Origin: an uncultured Allobosea sp.
GTDB taxonomy: Bacteria > Pseudomonadota > Alphaproteobacteria > Rhizobiales > Beijerinckiaceae
Assembly (NCBI RefSeq): GCF_945957345.1
Contig: NZ_CAMFKW010000022.1
Span: 1 to 64,000, forward strand
Length of the DNA stretch: 64,000 nt
Direction: 5' to 3'
The notes beneath the pieces are model-generated. The model had not been told where the DNA came from and searched no databases. It saw nothing but the letters and a program-made list of their open reading frames with translations. The stretch's first letter is position 1. Every line of letters starts with the position of its first letter. The position numbers were made by a program, and so were the translations under genes. This document shows, in pieces, positions 8,709-17,454 of this stretch.

Positions 8709-9878
8709 TCAGCGCGGCCACAGGACGGTGAAGGCGACGGGATGTCGGATCAGGCCGGCACGATGGCCCGCCGCAGCGCCCGAGCCGACGAAGAGGTCCA
8801 TGCGGGCCGGTCCGAGGATGGCGGAGCCGGTGTCCTGTGCGATCATCAGGCGCGCCAGATGCTCGCCCCCGCCGGTGCCGTCGGGGATCGTGGTATCGAC
8901 CCAGACCGGCACGCCATAAGGCCAGGCTGTGCGATCGACCGCGATGCTCCGCATCGGCGTCAGCGCCAGGCCGGCGCCCCCGATCGGCCCGGTTTCGGCT
9001 GGCAGGTCGTCACGCCGGGCGAAGAAGACGAAGGACTTGTTCAAGCGGATCAGGTCGCGGGCGAAGCCGGCATCGGCCTTCAACCGGGCAATCAGCCGGT
9101 CCATGGTCATCTGCTCGGGCGGGATGTTCTCGCGCTGGCTGAGCACGCGGCCAAGGGAGGTGTAGGGATGGCCGTTGCGGCCGGAATAGGTCAACCGCGC
9201 CACCGATCCATCAGGCAGGCGGACACGGCCGGAACCCTGCACCTGCAGCACGAAGCGGTCGACGGGATCGCGCAGCCAAAGGATTTCAAGCCCCTGGCCA
9301 TCGAGCGCGCCGGTCTCGATCGCCGTGCGGTCCGGGAAGGGCTCGAAACCCTCAGCAGTGCGGCGTGCGGCCGAGAGCGTCTTGTCGAGGCCCGGCCAGT
9401 CGTCCTCGGAGAAGCGTGTGACGAGGTCCTTCGGCCGGTCGTAGAGCGGCGTCGGGAAAGCGTCGGAACTGGTCAGCGAGCCCTCGAACTCGGGCTCGAA
9501 ATAGCCGGTTGTGAAGCCGGTTTCGCCGCCTTCGGGACGAATGCGCCAGAAGGCGAAGTTCTGTTCGAAGAAGGAGCGTGCCTGCTCCCGGTGGATCGAT
9601 CCTGAAGCAGCGAGTGCTTTGGCCTTGTCGCAGACAGCGGTGAGCCGCTCGGGCAGCGGCACGCCCTGGCGCAAGGGCGGATCGCTCATGCAGCCCTGCG
9701 CGAAGATGGCGAAGGCCTTGGCGTGGTCATCCTGCGCCCAGCCGGGAAGCTCGGCTGGCGACAGCGCCTCGGCGCGGGCTCCTTGGGGCAGCGGGGGCGG
9801 CGAAGCCATGGCGGTCACGGATGCGAGGCCCAGAGCTGCGGAGAACGCCAGTGCGACACTGGCGCTGCCACGCTTCAC
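8709..9878 (-). CDS. mltA: Membrane-bound lytic murein transglycosylase A
   Basis: A 389-residue periplasmic enzyme that cleaves the MurNAc-GlcNAc bond of peptidoglycan to form 1,6-anhydro ends. There is an N-terminal signal peptide (KRG followed by a hydrophobic stretch, likely cut after AMA near residue 25); no lipobox Cys follows, so it may be soluble or not a lipoprotein. The MltA domain covers GETGFTTGYFEPEFEGS to VDRFVLQVQGSGRVRLPDG, and the C-terminal 3D domain holds LMIAQDTGSAILGPARMDLF with its conserved Asp residues. It overlaps timA by 4 bases (ATGA). Confidence 0.95.
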   Translation of the reverse strand: MKRGSASVALAFSAALGLASVTAMASPPPLPQGARAEALSPAELPGWAQDDHAKAFAIFAQGCMSDPPLRQGVPLPERLTAVCDKAKALAASGSIHREQARSFFEQNFAFWRIRPEGGETGFTTGYFEPEFEGSLTSSDAFPTPLYDRPKDLVTRFSEDDWPGLDKTLSAARRTAEGFEPFPDRTAIETGALDGQGLEILWLRDPVDRFVLQVQGSGRVRLPDGSVARLTYSGRNGHPYTSLGRVLSQRENIPPEQMTMDRLIARLKADAGFARDLIRLNKSFVFFARRDDLPAETGPIGGAGLALTPMRSIAVDRTAWPYGVPVWVDTTIPDGTGGGEHLARLMIAQDTGSAILGPARMDLFVGSGAAAGHRAGLIRHPVAFTVLWPR

Positions 9879-10600
9879 GCAGCGGATTCGGTGGCGACGA
9901 GCAGCCAGTTGGGATCGCGGCTGCCGAGCTGACGCGAGAAGGTCCAGATGTCGTTGACCTCGGAGACCTGCTCGGCACTGCCGTCGACGACCGTGCCCTG
10001 AGCGTCACGCGTGACGCTGATGAGCTGCGAGACGAAGCCGATCGTGACCTGCGCAGTCTTGCCCTTGACGTCGACGGCGGCGAGATCGGCCTTGTCGATC
10101 GAAACGAAGTTCGATTCCGCCTTCTCGCCGCGCTTCTCGCGCTCGGTGATCGCCTGCTCGAAGCCGTCATAGACCTCCTTGGCGAGGAGACCCTTCAGCA
10201 TCTTGCGGTCACCGCGGGCGAAGGCGGTGACGATCGCCTCATAGGCAGCCTTGGCGCCACCGATGAATTCATGCGGATCGAAGCCCGGTTCCTGGCGGAT
10301 CACCGCCTCGATGCCGGCGCTGACGGGGGAATCCGGTGCAGCCAGATCCTTCCAGCGCTCGGCCGCGGGCGCCTCGGGCGCGCTCGCGTCGTTGGCGGCG
10401 CCCGGCAAGCGGATGACATTGTCGCGCGCTTCGGGCGCCTGCCCCTGGTCAGGCCGCATCGGCGGGGTCTCGCGACGGGCGAAGGGGTCCTTGGGCTGCT
10501 CGTGGCCGGTCTTCTGGCCGAGCACGGAACGCAGCTTCCAGGCCACGAAGACGGCAAGGACCAGGAAGACCAGAGTCTGCATGTCGAAGGAATTTTGCAT
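9875..10600 (-). CDS. timA: Tim44-domain membrane protein TimA
   Basis: A 241-residue protein: one N-terminal membrane anchor (about residues 5-25, LVFLVLAVFVAWKL), a charged/proline linker, and a C-terminal Tim44-like NTF2-fold domain (about 95-241, with DPHEFIGGAKAAYEAIVTAFARGD and VNDIWTFSRQLGSRDPNWLL). The family is the bacterial relative of the mitochondrial import subunit Tim44; its bacterial function is not settled. It heads the timA-mltA-smr-xre operon and is divergent from secB, an arrangement widely conserved in alphaproteobacteria. Confidence 0.92.
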   Translation of the reverse strand: MQNSFDMQTLVFLVLAVFVAWKLRSVLGQKTGHEQPKDPFARRETPPMRPDQGQAPEARDNVIRLPGAANDASAPEAPAAERWKDLAAPDSPVSAGIEAVIRQEPGFDPHEFIGGAKAAYEAIVTAFARGDRKMLKGLLAKEVYDGFEQAITEREKRGEKAESNFVSIDKADLAAVDVKGKTAQVTIGFVSQLISVTRDAQGTVVDGSAEQVSEVNDIWTFSRQLGSRDPNWLLVATESAA

Positions 10601-10843
10601 CGAAAGCTGACCCGCGGCTCCCCGTTGTTGTCCGGCCCTGCCGCATCACGTGCCGGACCTTCACCGTCATATGGTGAGACTGGCTCGTAACATCCACCCC
10701 CCGGCTTGTGAAGGCGACTTCTTGTGCCGGCACGGCGTCCATGATAGCCGACGCGCGCGCCGCTCCATAGCATGGAGCGCAGTCCCGAGTGCCGGCGAGG
10801 CGCGGGATTTCCCGAGACAGCCTGCCAGAACGAGATGGGACCA

Positions 10844-11338
10844 ATGGCCAACGAACTTCCCAACGGCAATGGTGCCGCCGCCGATCAGGCTCCGAGCTTG
10901 AACGCACTGATCCAGTACACCAAGGACTTCTCCTTCGAGAACCCGAAGGCGCCGCGCGCGCTCGCTCAGCAGGAGGCCCAGCAGGGCCCGCAGATGTCGC
11001 TGCAGGTCAATGTCGGCTCGACCGCGCTGGGCGACGACGATTACGAGACCGTTCTGCGCCTCGAGGGCAAGGCCGAGATCAAGGGCGAGACGCTCTTCGC
11101 CTTCGACCTGAGCTATGCCGGCGTGTTCCGCCTGCAGAACATCCCGCAGGAGCACATCCACCCCGTGCTGGTGATCGACTGCGCCCGCCTGCTCTTCCCC
11201 TTCGCCCGGCAGATCATCGCCGAGGCCGTGCAGAACGGTGGCTTCCCGCCCTTCTATGTGCCGCCGATCGATTTTGCGGCCCTGTTCCAGCAGCGCATGC
11301 AGGAGCTCCAGGGCGAGCAGGGCGCCGCGACGAACTGA
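10844..11338 (+). CDS. secB: Protein-export chaperone SecB
   Basis: A 164-residue cytoplasmic chaperone that keeps precursors unfolded and hands them to SecA. Family motifs are present: [16 protein letters not shown] near residue 25, [24 protein letters not shown] in the middle, and [20 protein letters not shown] near 130, with a short Gln/Glu-rich tail. The Met at 10844 (MANELPNG) is preferred; an in-frame ATG three codons upstream is possible. It is divergent from timA, and followed by a strong terminator. Confidence 0.96.
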   Translation: MANELPNGNGAAADQAPSLNALIQYTKDFSFENPKAPRALAQQEAQQGPQMSLQVNVGSTALGDDDYETVLRLEGKAEIKGETLFAFDLSYAGVFRLQNIPQEHIHPVLVIDCARLLFPFARQIIAEAVQNGGFPPFYVPPIDFAALFQQRMQELQGEQGAATN

Positions 11339-11366
11339 TCGGCCGCTGCATTGGCAGTTTACGACG

Positions 11367-11391
11367 AAAGGGCCCCTTGGGGGCCCTTTTT
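11367..11391 (+). terminator. Rho-independent terminator after secB
   Basis: AAAGGGCCCC-TTG-GGGGCCCTTTTT: 10-base arms with a 3-base loop and a T-run immediately after secB. Confidence 0.9.
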
Positions 11392-11508
11392 CATTTGTTG
11401 CGGATGATTGTTGTCCTTGCGGAGCCAGCTACCCCTCTCCATGTGATCAACGCATCGGCGGACGCCCCGGCAGGGACGCCCGCCTTTTCCGTATCCGATG
11501 GAGACCTG

Positions 11509-12243
11509 ATGGACGCCCTTCTGACGCTTGCCGCCGACCCCGCCGTATGGGCCGCGCTCGGGGCACTGATCGCCATGGAGGTCGTGCTCGGCATCGACAA
11601 CCTGATCTTCATCTCGATCCTGACCAACAAGCTGCCCGAGCATCAGCGCTCGAAGGGCCGCAGGATCGGCATCGGCCTGGCGCTGGTGATGCGGCTCGCC
11701 CTGCTCGGTACCGTGGCCTTCATCGTCAAGCTCACCGCGCCGATCTTCACGATCTTCGGCCAGGCCTTCTCCTGGCGTGATCTCATCCTGATCGCGGGTG
11801 GTCTCTTCCTGGTCTGGAAGGCGACAAAGGAAATCCATCACAAGGTCGATCCCGATCCGGAATCGGTGCTCGCCGAAGGCGGCACGCGCGCCGTGACGCT
11901 GGGCTTCGGTGCGGCGATCTTCCAGATTCTGCTGCTCGACCTGGTGTTCTCGATCGACTCGATCATCACCGCCGTCGGCATGACCGAGCATGTGCCGGTC
12001 ATGGTCATCGCCGTCATCGTCGCCGTGTTGACGATGCTGCTCGCCGCCGACCCGCTGGCGCGCTTCATCGACAAGAACCCGACGATCGTGATGCTGGCGC
12101 TCGGCTTCCTGCTGATGATCGGCGGCACGCTGATCGCCGAGGGCTTCGGCGTGCATGTGCCGAAGGGCTATATCTACGCGGCGATGGCGTTCTCGGCCCT
12201 GATTGAGGCGCTCAACATGATGTCGCGCCGCCGGGCGCGATAA
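11509..12243 (+). CDS. TerC-family integral membrane protein
   Basis: A 244-residue protein with about seven hydrophobic segments. It carries both TerC hallmarks: [15 protein letters not shown] near residue 25 and [17 protein letters not shown] near 145, each with an acidic residue inside a membrane helix. The YceF/YkoY-type members are linked to manganese export or metal loading of secreted enzymes; which role applies here is not visible. GGAG five bases before the ATG at 11509 fixes the start. It is alone between the secB terminator and convergent dnaQ. Confidence 0.9.
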   Translation: MDALLTLAADPAVWAALGALIAMEVVLGIDNLIFISILTNKLPEHQRSKGRRIGIGLALVMRLALLGTVAFIVKLTAPIFTIFGQAFSWRDLILIAGGLFLVWKATKEIHHKVDPDPESVLAEGGTRAVTLGFGAAIFQILLLDLVFSIDSIITAVGMTEHVPVMVIAVIVAVLTMLLAADPLARFIDKNPTIVMLALGFLLMIGGTLIAEGFGVHVPKGYIYAAMAFSALIEALNMMSRRRAR

Positions 12244-12268
12244 GCCCCCGGCGACGGGCGACGCGGAT

Positions 12269-12985
12269 TTATTGGGCCGCGTCGTCCGTAATGCCGAGAT
12301 AGCCTTTCCAGAGCGGCGCCTTGAGCGAGCTGAGAATGAAGGTCTCGTGCGCCTTAAGCGCCTCTTCGCTGAGGCGCGGCGCCAGTTGACGTTGCCGCTG
12401 TGGCTTCTCGACCGCGGCCATGGCAATGCCGGGACGACCGGCTGCCGCATCGACGCCGAGGCCGAGCGAGGCCTGCTTGCCGCCAATGAGCTCGATATAG
12501 ACCTCTGCCAGAATCTCCGAGTCGAGCAATGCGCCGTGCTTGGTGCGGCGGCCATTGTCGATGCCGTAGCGCGAGCAGAGCGCGTCGAGGCTGTTCGAGG
12601 CGCCGGGATGCTTGCGGCGCGCCATCGACAGGGTGTCGACCACGAAGCCCTGCTCGATCGGCGGCAGGCCGAGACGCTTGAACTCCATGTTGATGAAGCC
12701 GACGTCGAAGGCTGCGTTATGAATCACCAGCTTGGCGCCGGCGATGAACTCGGCGAATTCCTGCGCGATTGCGGCGAAGAGCGGCTTGTCCGAGAGAAAC
12801 TCTTCCGAGAGGCCGTGGACGTTATAGGCCTCAATCGGCATCGAGCGTTCGGGATTGATGTAGACGTGGAAGGTGCGGCCGCTCGGGCAGTGATTGACCA
12901 GCTCGACGCAGCCGATCTCGACGATACGGTCGCCATTATTGGCTTCGACGCCGGTGGTTTCGGTATCGAGAACGATCTCGCGCAT
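12269..12985 (-). CDS. dnaQ: DNA polymerase III epsilon subunit (proofreading exonuclease)
   Basis: A 238-residue DEDDh 3'-5' exonuclease. ExoI is DTETTG (Asp7, Glu9), ExoII is HNAAFDVGFINMEF near residue 90, and ExoIII is KHGALLDSEILAEVY near 150-165, with the HxAxxD His and Asp present. The C-terminal part (from about 190) is the alpha-subunit-binding tail. It is last in the minus-strand run ppsR-maf-aroE-coaE-dnaQ, 4 bases after coaE. The location next to the likely origin is usual in this class. Confidence 0.96.
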   Translation of the reverse strand: MREIVLDTETTGVEANNGDRIVEIGCVELVNHCPSGRTFHVYINPERSMPIEAYNVHGLSEEFLSDKPLFAAIAQEFAEFIAGAKLVIHNAAFDVGFINMEFKRLGLPPIEQGFVVDTLSMARRKHPGASNSLDALCSRYGIDNGRRTKHGALLDSEILAEVYIELIGGKQASLGLGVDAAAGRPGIAMAAVEKPQRQRQLAPRLSEEALKAHETFILSSLKAPLWKGYLGITDDAAQ

Positions 12986-12989
12986 CGCT

Positions 12990-13604
12990 TCAGGACCTCG
13001 CTTGCACGCTGCGCCCGGGACGGCCGGCGAGCGCCATCAGGATAGAGCCGACCTGCCGTTCGGCGGCCACGAGGCCGCGCGAGGTGTCCACAAGGAAATG
13101 GGCACGGCGGCGCTTCTCCGCATCCGGCATCTGGCGCGACAGGATGGCGTCGAGCTTCTCAGCGGTCATGCCGGGGCGGGCGAGGACGCGCTCTCGCTGG
13201 ACCTCGGCCGGTGCTGTCACCACCAGGACGGCATCGCAGCGCGACTCGCCACCTGTCTCCAGCAGGAGCGGCACATCGATGATAGCGAGCTCCGCCCCCT
13301 CCCGCCGGCAGCGAGCGAGGAAGGCCTCCTCCTCCTCGCGCACCAGCGGATGGATGATCTCTTCGAGCCGGCGCAAAGCCTCGGGCTTGCCGAGCACGGC
13401 GGCGCCCAGCTTCGCGCGATCGACAGCGCCGTCGATGACCGTGCCTGGAAAAGCTGCCTCGATCGGTGCCGCAGCCCGGCCGCGATGCAGGCCGTGCACG
13501 GCGGCATCGGCATCATGCAGGGGCACGCCGCGCTGCACGAAGAGCTGCGCGGTCGTCGACTTCCCCATTCCGATCGAGCCGGTGAGGCCGAGGACAAAGG
13601 TCAT
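12990..13604 (-). CDS. coaE: Dephospho-CoA kinase
   Basis: A 204-residue P-loop kinase performing the last step of coenzyme A synthesis, ATP + dephospho-CoA to CoA. The Walker A loop [13 protein letters not shown] lies at residues 6-18, the substrate Asp is in [10 protein letters not shown] (about 30-39), and [11 protein letters not shown] sits near 108. Length and motifs are normal. It lies 15 bases after aroE and 4 bases before dnaQ. Confidence 0.95.
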   Translation of the reverse strand: MTFVLGLTGSIGMGKSTTAQLFVQRGVPLHDADAAVHGLHRGRAAAPIEAAFPGTVIDGAVDRAKLGAAVLGKPEALRRLEEIIHPLVREEEEAFLARCRREGAELAIIDVPLLLETGGESRCDAVLVVTAPAEVQRERVLARPGMTAEKLDAILSRQMPDAEKRRRAHFLVDTSRGLVAAERQVGSILMALAGRPGRSVQARS

Positions 13605-13619
13605 GATGGCTCCGGCGAA

Positions 13620-14453
13620 TCAGGCCTTCAGGATATCGGCTTCGATCAAGGCGCGCAGGTTCGGCGTCACCCGCGGGGTCACGCCGAACCAGCGGGCGAA
13701 ACCGGGCACAGCCTGGTGGAGCAGCATGCCGAGCCCGTCGACGAGAATGCCACCACACTGTTCAGCATCGGCCAGCAGCGCAGTCTTCAAGGGGACGTAG
13801 ACGATGTCGTCGACGATCGTGCCCGGCCGCAAGGCGGCGAGATCGATCTCCAATGGCGGCTTGCCTTGCATGCCGAGTGCCGTGGTGTTCACGATGAGAT
13901 CGGCCTCTCCGACGAGGCTGTCCCGCTTGGCCCAATCGCCCGCTTCCAGGGGGCGACCGAGTGCGGCGACCAGTTCGGCCGCCCGTTCCGGGCTGCGATT
14001 GGCGACGAGGATGCGTGCGACGCCCCTCGCCTTCAGGCCATAGCAGATGCCCCGCGCCGCGCCGCCCGCACCAAGGACCAAGGCCGTGCCGACCTTACCC
14101 TGCCAACCCGGAACGCTGGCATCGAGATGAGCGAGGAAACCCGGCACGTCGCTGTTATCGGCGATGATCCGGCCGTTCTCGCGCCATAGCGTGTTGACCG
14201 CGCCGACCGCTCGGCCGGCAGCACTGACCTCATCGACCAGTGCCATCACCGCTTCCTTGTGCGGCACGGTGACATTGCCGCCAGCGAACTCGCCATCGCG
14301 CAAGCGCGAGATGAAGGCGGGGAGATCGACTGGTGCGACATCGATCCGCTCATAGGAGCCGGCAAGCTGATGCTCGCGCAGCCATTCGCCATGGATCAGA
14401 GGCGAGCGCGAATGCGCGATGGGATGTCCGATGACGAAACAGCGAGGCGACAT
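13620..14453 (-). CDS. aroE: Shikimate dehydrogenase
   Basis: A 277-residue NADPH-dependent enzyme converting 3-dehydroshikimate to shikimate in aromatic amino acid synthesis. The substrate pocket is visible as HSRSPLIHGEWL (about residues 13-24) and GGNVTVPHKEAVM with the catalytic Lys near 68; NSDVPGF follows near 105, and the NADP loop LGAGGAARGICYGL near 130. The ATG at 14453 gives the family N-terminus CFVIGHPIAHSRSP; the longer open frame upstream runs through maf and is not real. Confidence 0.95.
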   Translation of the reverse strand: MSPRCFVIGHPIAHSRSPLIHGEWLREHQLAGSYERIDVAPVDLPAFISRLRDGEFAGGNVTVPHKEAVMALVDEVSAAGRAVGAVNTLWRENGRIIADNSDVPGFLAHLDASVPGWQGKVGTALVLGAGGAARGICYGLKARGVARILVANRSPERAAELVAALGRPLEAGDWAKRDSLVGEADLIVNTTALGMQGKPPLEIDLAALRPGTIVDDIVYVPLKTALLADAEQCGGILVDGLGMLLHQAVPGFARWFGVTPRVTPNLRALIEADILKA

Positions 14454-14464
14454 GAGAAAGTCCG

Positions 14465-15091
14465 TTAACCGGCCAGGCATTCGAGCTCGCGCAGCGAGGC
14501 GAGCACCGCCAGCAGCGGCAGGCCAAGAATGGTGAAATGATCGCCCTCGACCTTGTCGAAGAGCTGGGCGCCCGGCCCTTCCAGTTGATAGCCGCCAACG
14601 CTGGTCAGGGCGGCCGAACCTGCAACGGCAAGATAGCGCGTGATGAAATCCGCTTGGAACGAACGCATGGTCAGGCGCGCTGCCTCGAGCCCCTCGGCCA
14701 GTGGCGCGCCGTCCCGCGCGATGACGAAGGCGGAATGGAGCTCGTGCGTCCGCCCGGCGAGTGCCGCTATCTGGCGTTCTGCCGCCGCCTGGTCCGCGGG
14801 CTTGTGGAAGGCTGCGCCGCCACAGATCAGCGTCTGGTCGGCGGCGAGGACAAAACGGCCGGGCCGGTCGCACGAGACGGCCAACGCCTTGGCGCAGGCG
14901 AGTGCCGCCGCGATCTGATCCGCCGGCACATCGCGATCGACCAAAGGCTTTTCGACAGCGCGCTCGTCGATTTCCGGCTTCACCACCTCGACCGGGATGC
15001 CGGCAGCCGTGAGCATGTCACGCCGGGTGGCACTGCCAGAGGCGAGGATCAGTGGCTCGGGAGAGAGCCAGAGGCCGGATGAGGTGCTCAT
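14465..15091 (-). CDS. Maf-family nucleoside triphosphate pyrophosphatase
   Basis: A 208-residue Maf/Ham1-fold protein. Motifs are [14 protein letters not shown] (residues 14-27, substrate loop), the conserved EIDERAV (about 40), [10 protein letters not shown] (about 84) with the catalytic Asp, and [13 protein letters not shown] (about 165). Maf proteins hydrolyse non-canonical or methylated NTPs to NMP, and some members act on dTTP/UTP; the exact substrate cannot be read here. The start overlaps the stop of ppsR by 4 bases (ATGA). Confidence 0.92.
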   Translation of the reverse strand: MSTSSGLWLSPEPLILASGSATRRDMLTAAGIPVEVVKPEIDERAVEKPLVDRDVPADQIAAALACAKALAVSCDRPGRFVLAADQTLICGGAAFHKPADQAAAERQIAALAGRTHELHSAFVIARDGAPLAEGLEAARLTMRSFQADFITRYLAVAGSAALTSVGGYQLEGPGAQLFDKVEGDHFTILGLPLLAVLASLRELECLAG

Positions 15092-15918
15092 GTCGCGATG
15101 AACTTCATGCGGTGGTCGCGCAGCAGATCGACGATCGAAGCCGCGGTTTCTTCAATCGAGCGGCGTGTCACGTCGATCACCGGCCAGCCCTTGCGGGCGC
15201 AGAGGCGACGCGACTGCGTTACCTCGTCGGCAACGGCGGTCGGATCGACATAAGATGTGTCGTCGTCGGCGCGCAGCGACAAGAGGCGGTTCTGACGGAT
15301 CTGGACGATGCGGTCGGCGCTGGCGATGAGGCCGACGATCAAGGGCTTCTTCGCGCTTTCCAGTTCCGGCGGCAGCGGGATGTTCGGCACCAGCGGAATG
15401 TTCGCGGTCTTGATACCGCGATTGGCGAGATAGATGCTCGTCGGCGTCTTCGAGGTCCGGCTGATGCCGACCAGGATGACATCGGCATTGTCAAGATCGC
15501 CACCCATCTGCCCGTCGTCATGCAGCAGCGTGTAGTTCATCGCGTCGATGCGGCGGAAATATTCGGTGTTGAGCACATGCTGCGCACCCGGCTTCGTCGT
15601 CTGGGCCTGGCCAAGATAGGACTGGAACAGCGAGAGCACAGGCTGCAGCACCGACAGGCAGGGGCAGCCGAGCTCGCGACAGAAATTCTCCAGCTTCTCC
15701 TGCCATTCCGGCTCGACCAGCGTGTAGAGAACGACGCCGGGCGAGGCCTCGATCTCGGCGAGGACGCGGGCGAGCTGTGCCTCCGAGCGGACCAGCGGGT
15801 AGACATGCTCGATCGCCGAGACGCTTTCATATTGCGCGGCCGCAGCCCGGCTGACGGCGATCAGCGTCTCGCCGGTCGCATCCGAGACCAGATGCAGATG
15901 GAAATAATTGCGGACCAC
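15088..15918 (-). CDS. PEP synthase regulatory protein-type kinase/pyrophosphorylase (DUF299, PpsR family)
   Basis: A 276-residue protein beginning [14 protein letters not shown], with the nucleotide loop [19 protein letters not shown] near residues 150-168 and a C-terminal [21 protein letters not shown]. Relatives are ADP-dependent kinases and Pi-dependent pyrophosphorylases that switch off or on a partner such as PEP synthase or pyruvate phosphate dikinase; the partner is not in this window. It is the gene next to hemE that marks alphaproteobacterial origins (the Rickettsia RP001-type neighbour, from memory). It heads the ppsR-maf-aroE-coaE-dnaQ run. Confidence 0.93.
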   Translation of the reverse strand: MVRNYFHLHLVSDATGETLIAVSRAAAAQYESVSAIEHVYPLVRSEAQLARVLAEIEASPGVVLYTLVEPEWQEKLENFCRELGCPCLSVLQPVLSLFQSYLGQAQTTKPGAQHVLNTEYFRRIDAMNYTLLHDDGQMGGDLDNADVILVGISRTSKTPTSIYLANRGIKTANIPLVPNIPLPPELESAKKPLIVGLIASADRIVQIRQNRLLSLRADDDTSYVDPTAVADEVTQSRRLCARKGWPVIDVTRRSIEETAASIVDLLRDHRMKFIAT

Positions 15919-16176
15919 GGCATCCCCCGGCCTGAAGCGTTCCTATCCTCTAGCGCGGTTTGCGTTCGATCGGAATCGCCCCGACGTGAATTGACACGGG
16001 CGCGGCTTTTCCTTTCCGGCGAGGCCGGTTCGGCGAGCAGCCCGGCAGGGGTGCGCCGTTCCCGAGGGCTATGGGGAGGAATGTGGACAACTGAACAGAA
16101 AATGGAGGCTGGGCGTCGCCTCTGTATAACCCCTCCGAGCCATCAACAGCCGGCCGGCTGTGAATGGTAAAGAAAG

Positions 16177-16192
16177 TGTTTCACGTGAATCA
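16177..16192. other. parS-like site in the origin segment
   Basis: TGTTTCACGTGAATCA matches the ParB-binding consensus TGTTTCACGTGAAACA at 15 of 16 positions. A perfect copy lies at 23610-23625, and parAB are at 24.2-26.0 kb. Confidence 0.6.
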
Positions 16193-16230
16193 TTTTGGAC
16201 GGCTGCGTGGGCGTCGCCGATTCCAACTCG

Positions 16231-16245
16231 TTAACAAAGCCTTAA
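16231..16245. promoter_or_regulatory. CtrA-type box TTAA-N7-TTAA in the origin segment
   Basis: TTAACAAAGCCTTAA is an exact match to the full CtrA recognition pattern. In Caulobacter, CtrA binds such boxes in the origin to block re-initiation and to control the hemE-side promoter. Only this one full box was seen here. Confidence 0.6.
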
Positions 16246-16353
16246 CCGGCAACTAGCAGCCGGGCTCCCCGCGACTCGCTGTCCCAGTGGCTGTGGAGCG
16301 GTTGTGGACAAAATTGTGGCGGGCTATCTCCCTGCCTCCAAGAGTCAAAACAA

Positions 16354-16374
16354 AAGATTCTCTCTAAGAATCTT
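16354..16374. other. A/T-rich inverted repeat, possible unwinding element
   Basis: AAGATTCT (16354-16361) and AGAATCTT (16367-16374) are perfect 8-base arms with a CTCTA loop inside the most A/T-rich part of the segment. It may be the duplex-unwinding region of the origin or a regulator site in front of hemE. Confidence 0.4.
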
Positions 16375-16391
16375 ATTCGAAAGATAGCGGG

Positions 16392-17450
16392 ATGGATGGC
16401 CCGTCAGGCATGACGAGAACCGAGACCTCTGCTCTGATCCGCGTGCTTGGCGGTGAAACCCTGCCTACCCCTCCGATCTGGCTGATGCGCCAGGCTGGAC
16501 GCTATCTGCCGGAATACCGCGAGCTCAGAGCCAAAGCGGGGAGCTTCCTCTCGCTCTGCTACAACCCCGAATGGGCTGCCGAAGTAACCCTTCAGCCGAT
16601 CCGACGCTTCGGCTTCGATGCCGCTATCTTGTTCTCGGATATCCTGGTCGCGCCGCAGGCTCTCGGTCAGAAGCTCTGGTTTGCCGAGGGCGAGGGGCCG
16701 CGGCTTGAGCCCGTGGCGGATGCTACCCGCCTAGCAGAGATCGATCGCGAGGCAGACCAGGGCAGGCTCGATCCGATCCTGGAGACGGTTCGACGGGTTC
16801 GCGCTGCCCTGCCCTCCGGAACTGGCTTCATCGGCTTCTGCGGTGCGCCCTGGACCGTCGCGACCTATATGGTCGCCGGCCGCGGCACGCCGGACCAGGG
16901 ACCGGCCAAGGACTTGTCCGGTCGCGATCCCGCGCTGTTCCAGGCGATCATCGATCGGTTGGTCACGTCGTCCATCGCCTATCTGAACGCGCAGATCTCC
17001 GCGGGCGTCGATGCCGTCCAGATCTTCGACAGCTGGGCTGGATCGCTCGGACCGGACGATTTCAAGCGCTGGTGCATCGTGCCGACGCGCCGGATTGTCG
17101 AAGGCGTGCGCGCGGTCCATCCGCAGGTACGTATCATAGGCTTTCCGCGCGGGGCCGGCCGACTGATCCCGGACTATATCGCAGGGACCGGCGTCGATGC
17201 CGTCGGACTGGAAACCGATATCGACCGGAGCTTTGCCCGCGACGCCATCCAGTCGAAGGTCCCGGTGCAGGGCCATCTCGACCCGCTGGTGCTGCGCGCC
17301 GGCGGTCCCGAGCTGGAACAGGAGGTCGATGCCATCCTGACAACTTTCGGAGATCGGCCGTTCATCTTCAATCTCGGCCACGGCATCCTGCCGGACACGC
17401 CGATCGCGCATGTCGAGCGCTTGTTGAGACGGGTTCGGGCTGAGGGCTAA
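16392..17450 (+). CDS. hemE: Uroporphyrinogen decarboxylase
   Basis: A 352-residue (346 if the ATG at 16410 is used) TIM-barrel enzyme that removes four carboxyl groups from uroporphyrinogen III to give coproporphyrinogen III in heme synthesis. The signature [20 protein letters not shown] (about residues 27-46) carries the active-site Arg residues, and [17 protein letters not shown] near 77 holds the catalytic Asp. [18 protein letters not shown] follows near 140 and [12 protein letters not shown] near the C-terminus. Neither start has a strong ribosome binding site, so the exact start is open. hemJ follows 4 bases later. Confidence 0.95.
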   Translation: MDGPSGMTRTETSALIRVLGGETLPTPPIWLMRQAGRYLPEYRELRAKAGSFLSLCYNPEWAAEVTLQPIRRFGFDAAILFSDILVAPQALGQKLWFAEGEGPRLEPVADATRLAEIDREADQGRLDPILETVRRVRAALPSGTGFIGFCGAPWTVATYMVAGRGTPDQGPAKDLSGRDPALFQAIIDRLVTSSIAYLNAQISAGVDAVQIFDSWAGSLGPDDFKRWCIVPTRRIVEGVRAVHPQVRIIGFPRGAGRLIPDYIAGTGVDAVGLETDIDRSFARDAIQSKVPVQGHLDPLVLRAGGPELEQEVDAILTTFGDRPFIFNLGHGILPDTPIAHVERLLRRVRAEG

Positions 17451-17454
17451 GGCG

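Larger units (their letters stand above)
15919..16391. other. Candidate chromosome replication origin (oriC)
   Basis: A 473-base non-coding segment between ppsR (minus) and hemE (plus), from which conserved genes run away in both directions. It holds two TGTGGACAA sites (16082-16090, 16303-16311; one mismatch from the DnaA box on the complementary strand) and a third weaker one, TCTGTATAA (16121-16129). It also holds a CtrA-type box at 16231-16245, a parS-like site at 16177-16192, and seven GANTC methylation sites. An A/T-rich stretch with an 8-base-arm hairpin lies at about 16340-16380. In Caulobacter, Rickettsia and Sinorhizobium the origin lies next to hemE. Origin function is inferred from location and motifs. 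Confidence 0.72.

Noticed and set aside
10661-10677. Imperfect palindrome around CACCGTCATATGGTG in the timA-secB gap
   Set aside because: Only 4-5 paired bases per arm; likely chance.
13620-14873. Long N-terminal extension of aroE
   Set aside because: The extension lies inside maf in another frame; the family N-terminus starts at 14453.
16285-16300. Further TGTGGA-like DnaA boxes
   Set aside because: CTGTGGAGC deviates at too many positions from the DnaA consensus to be listed.
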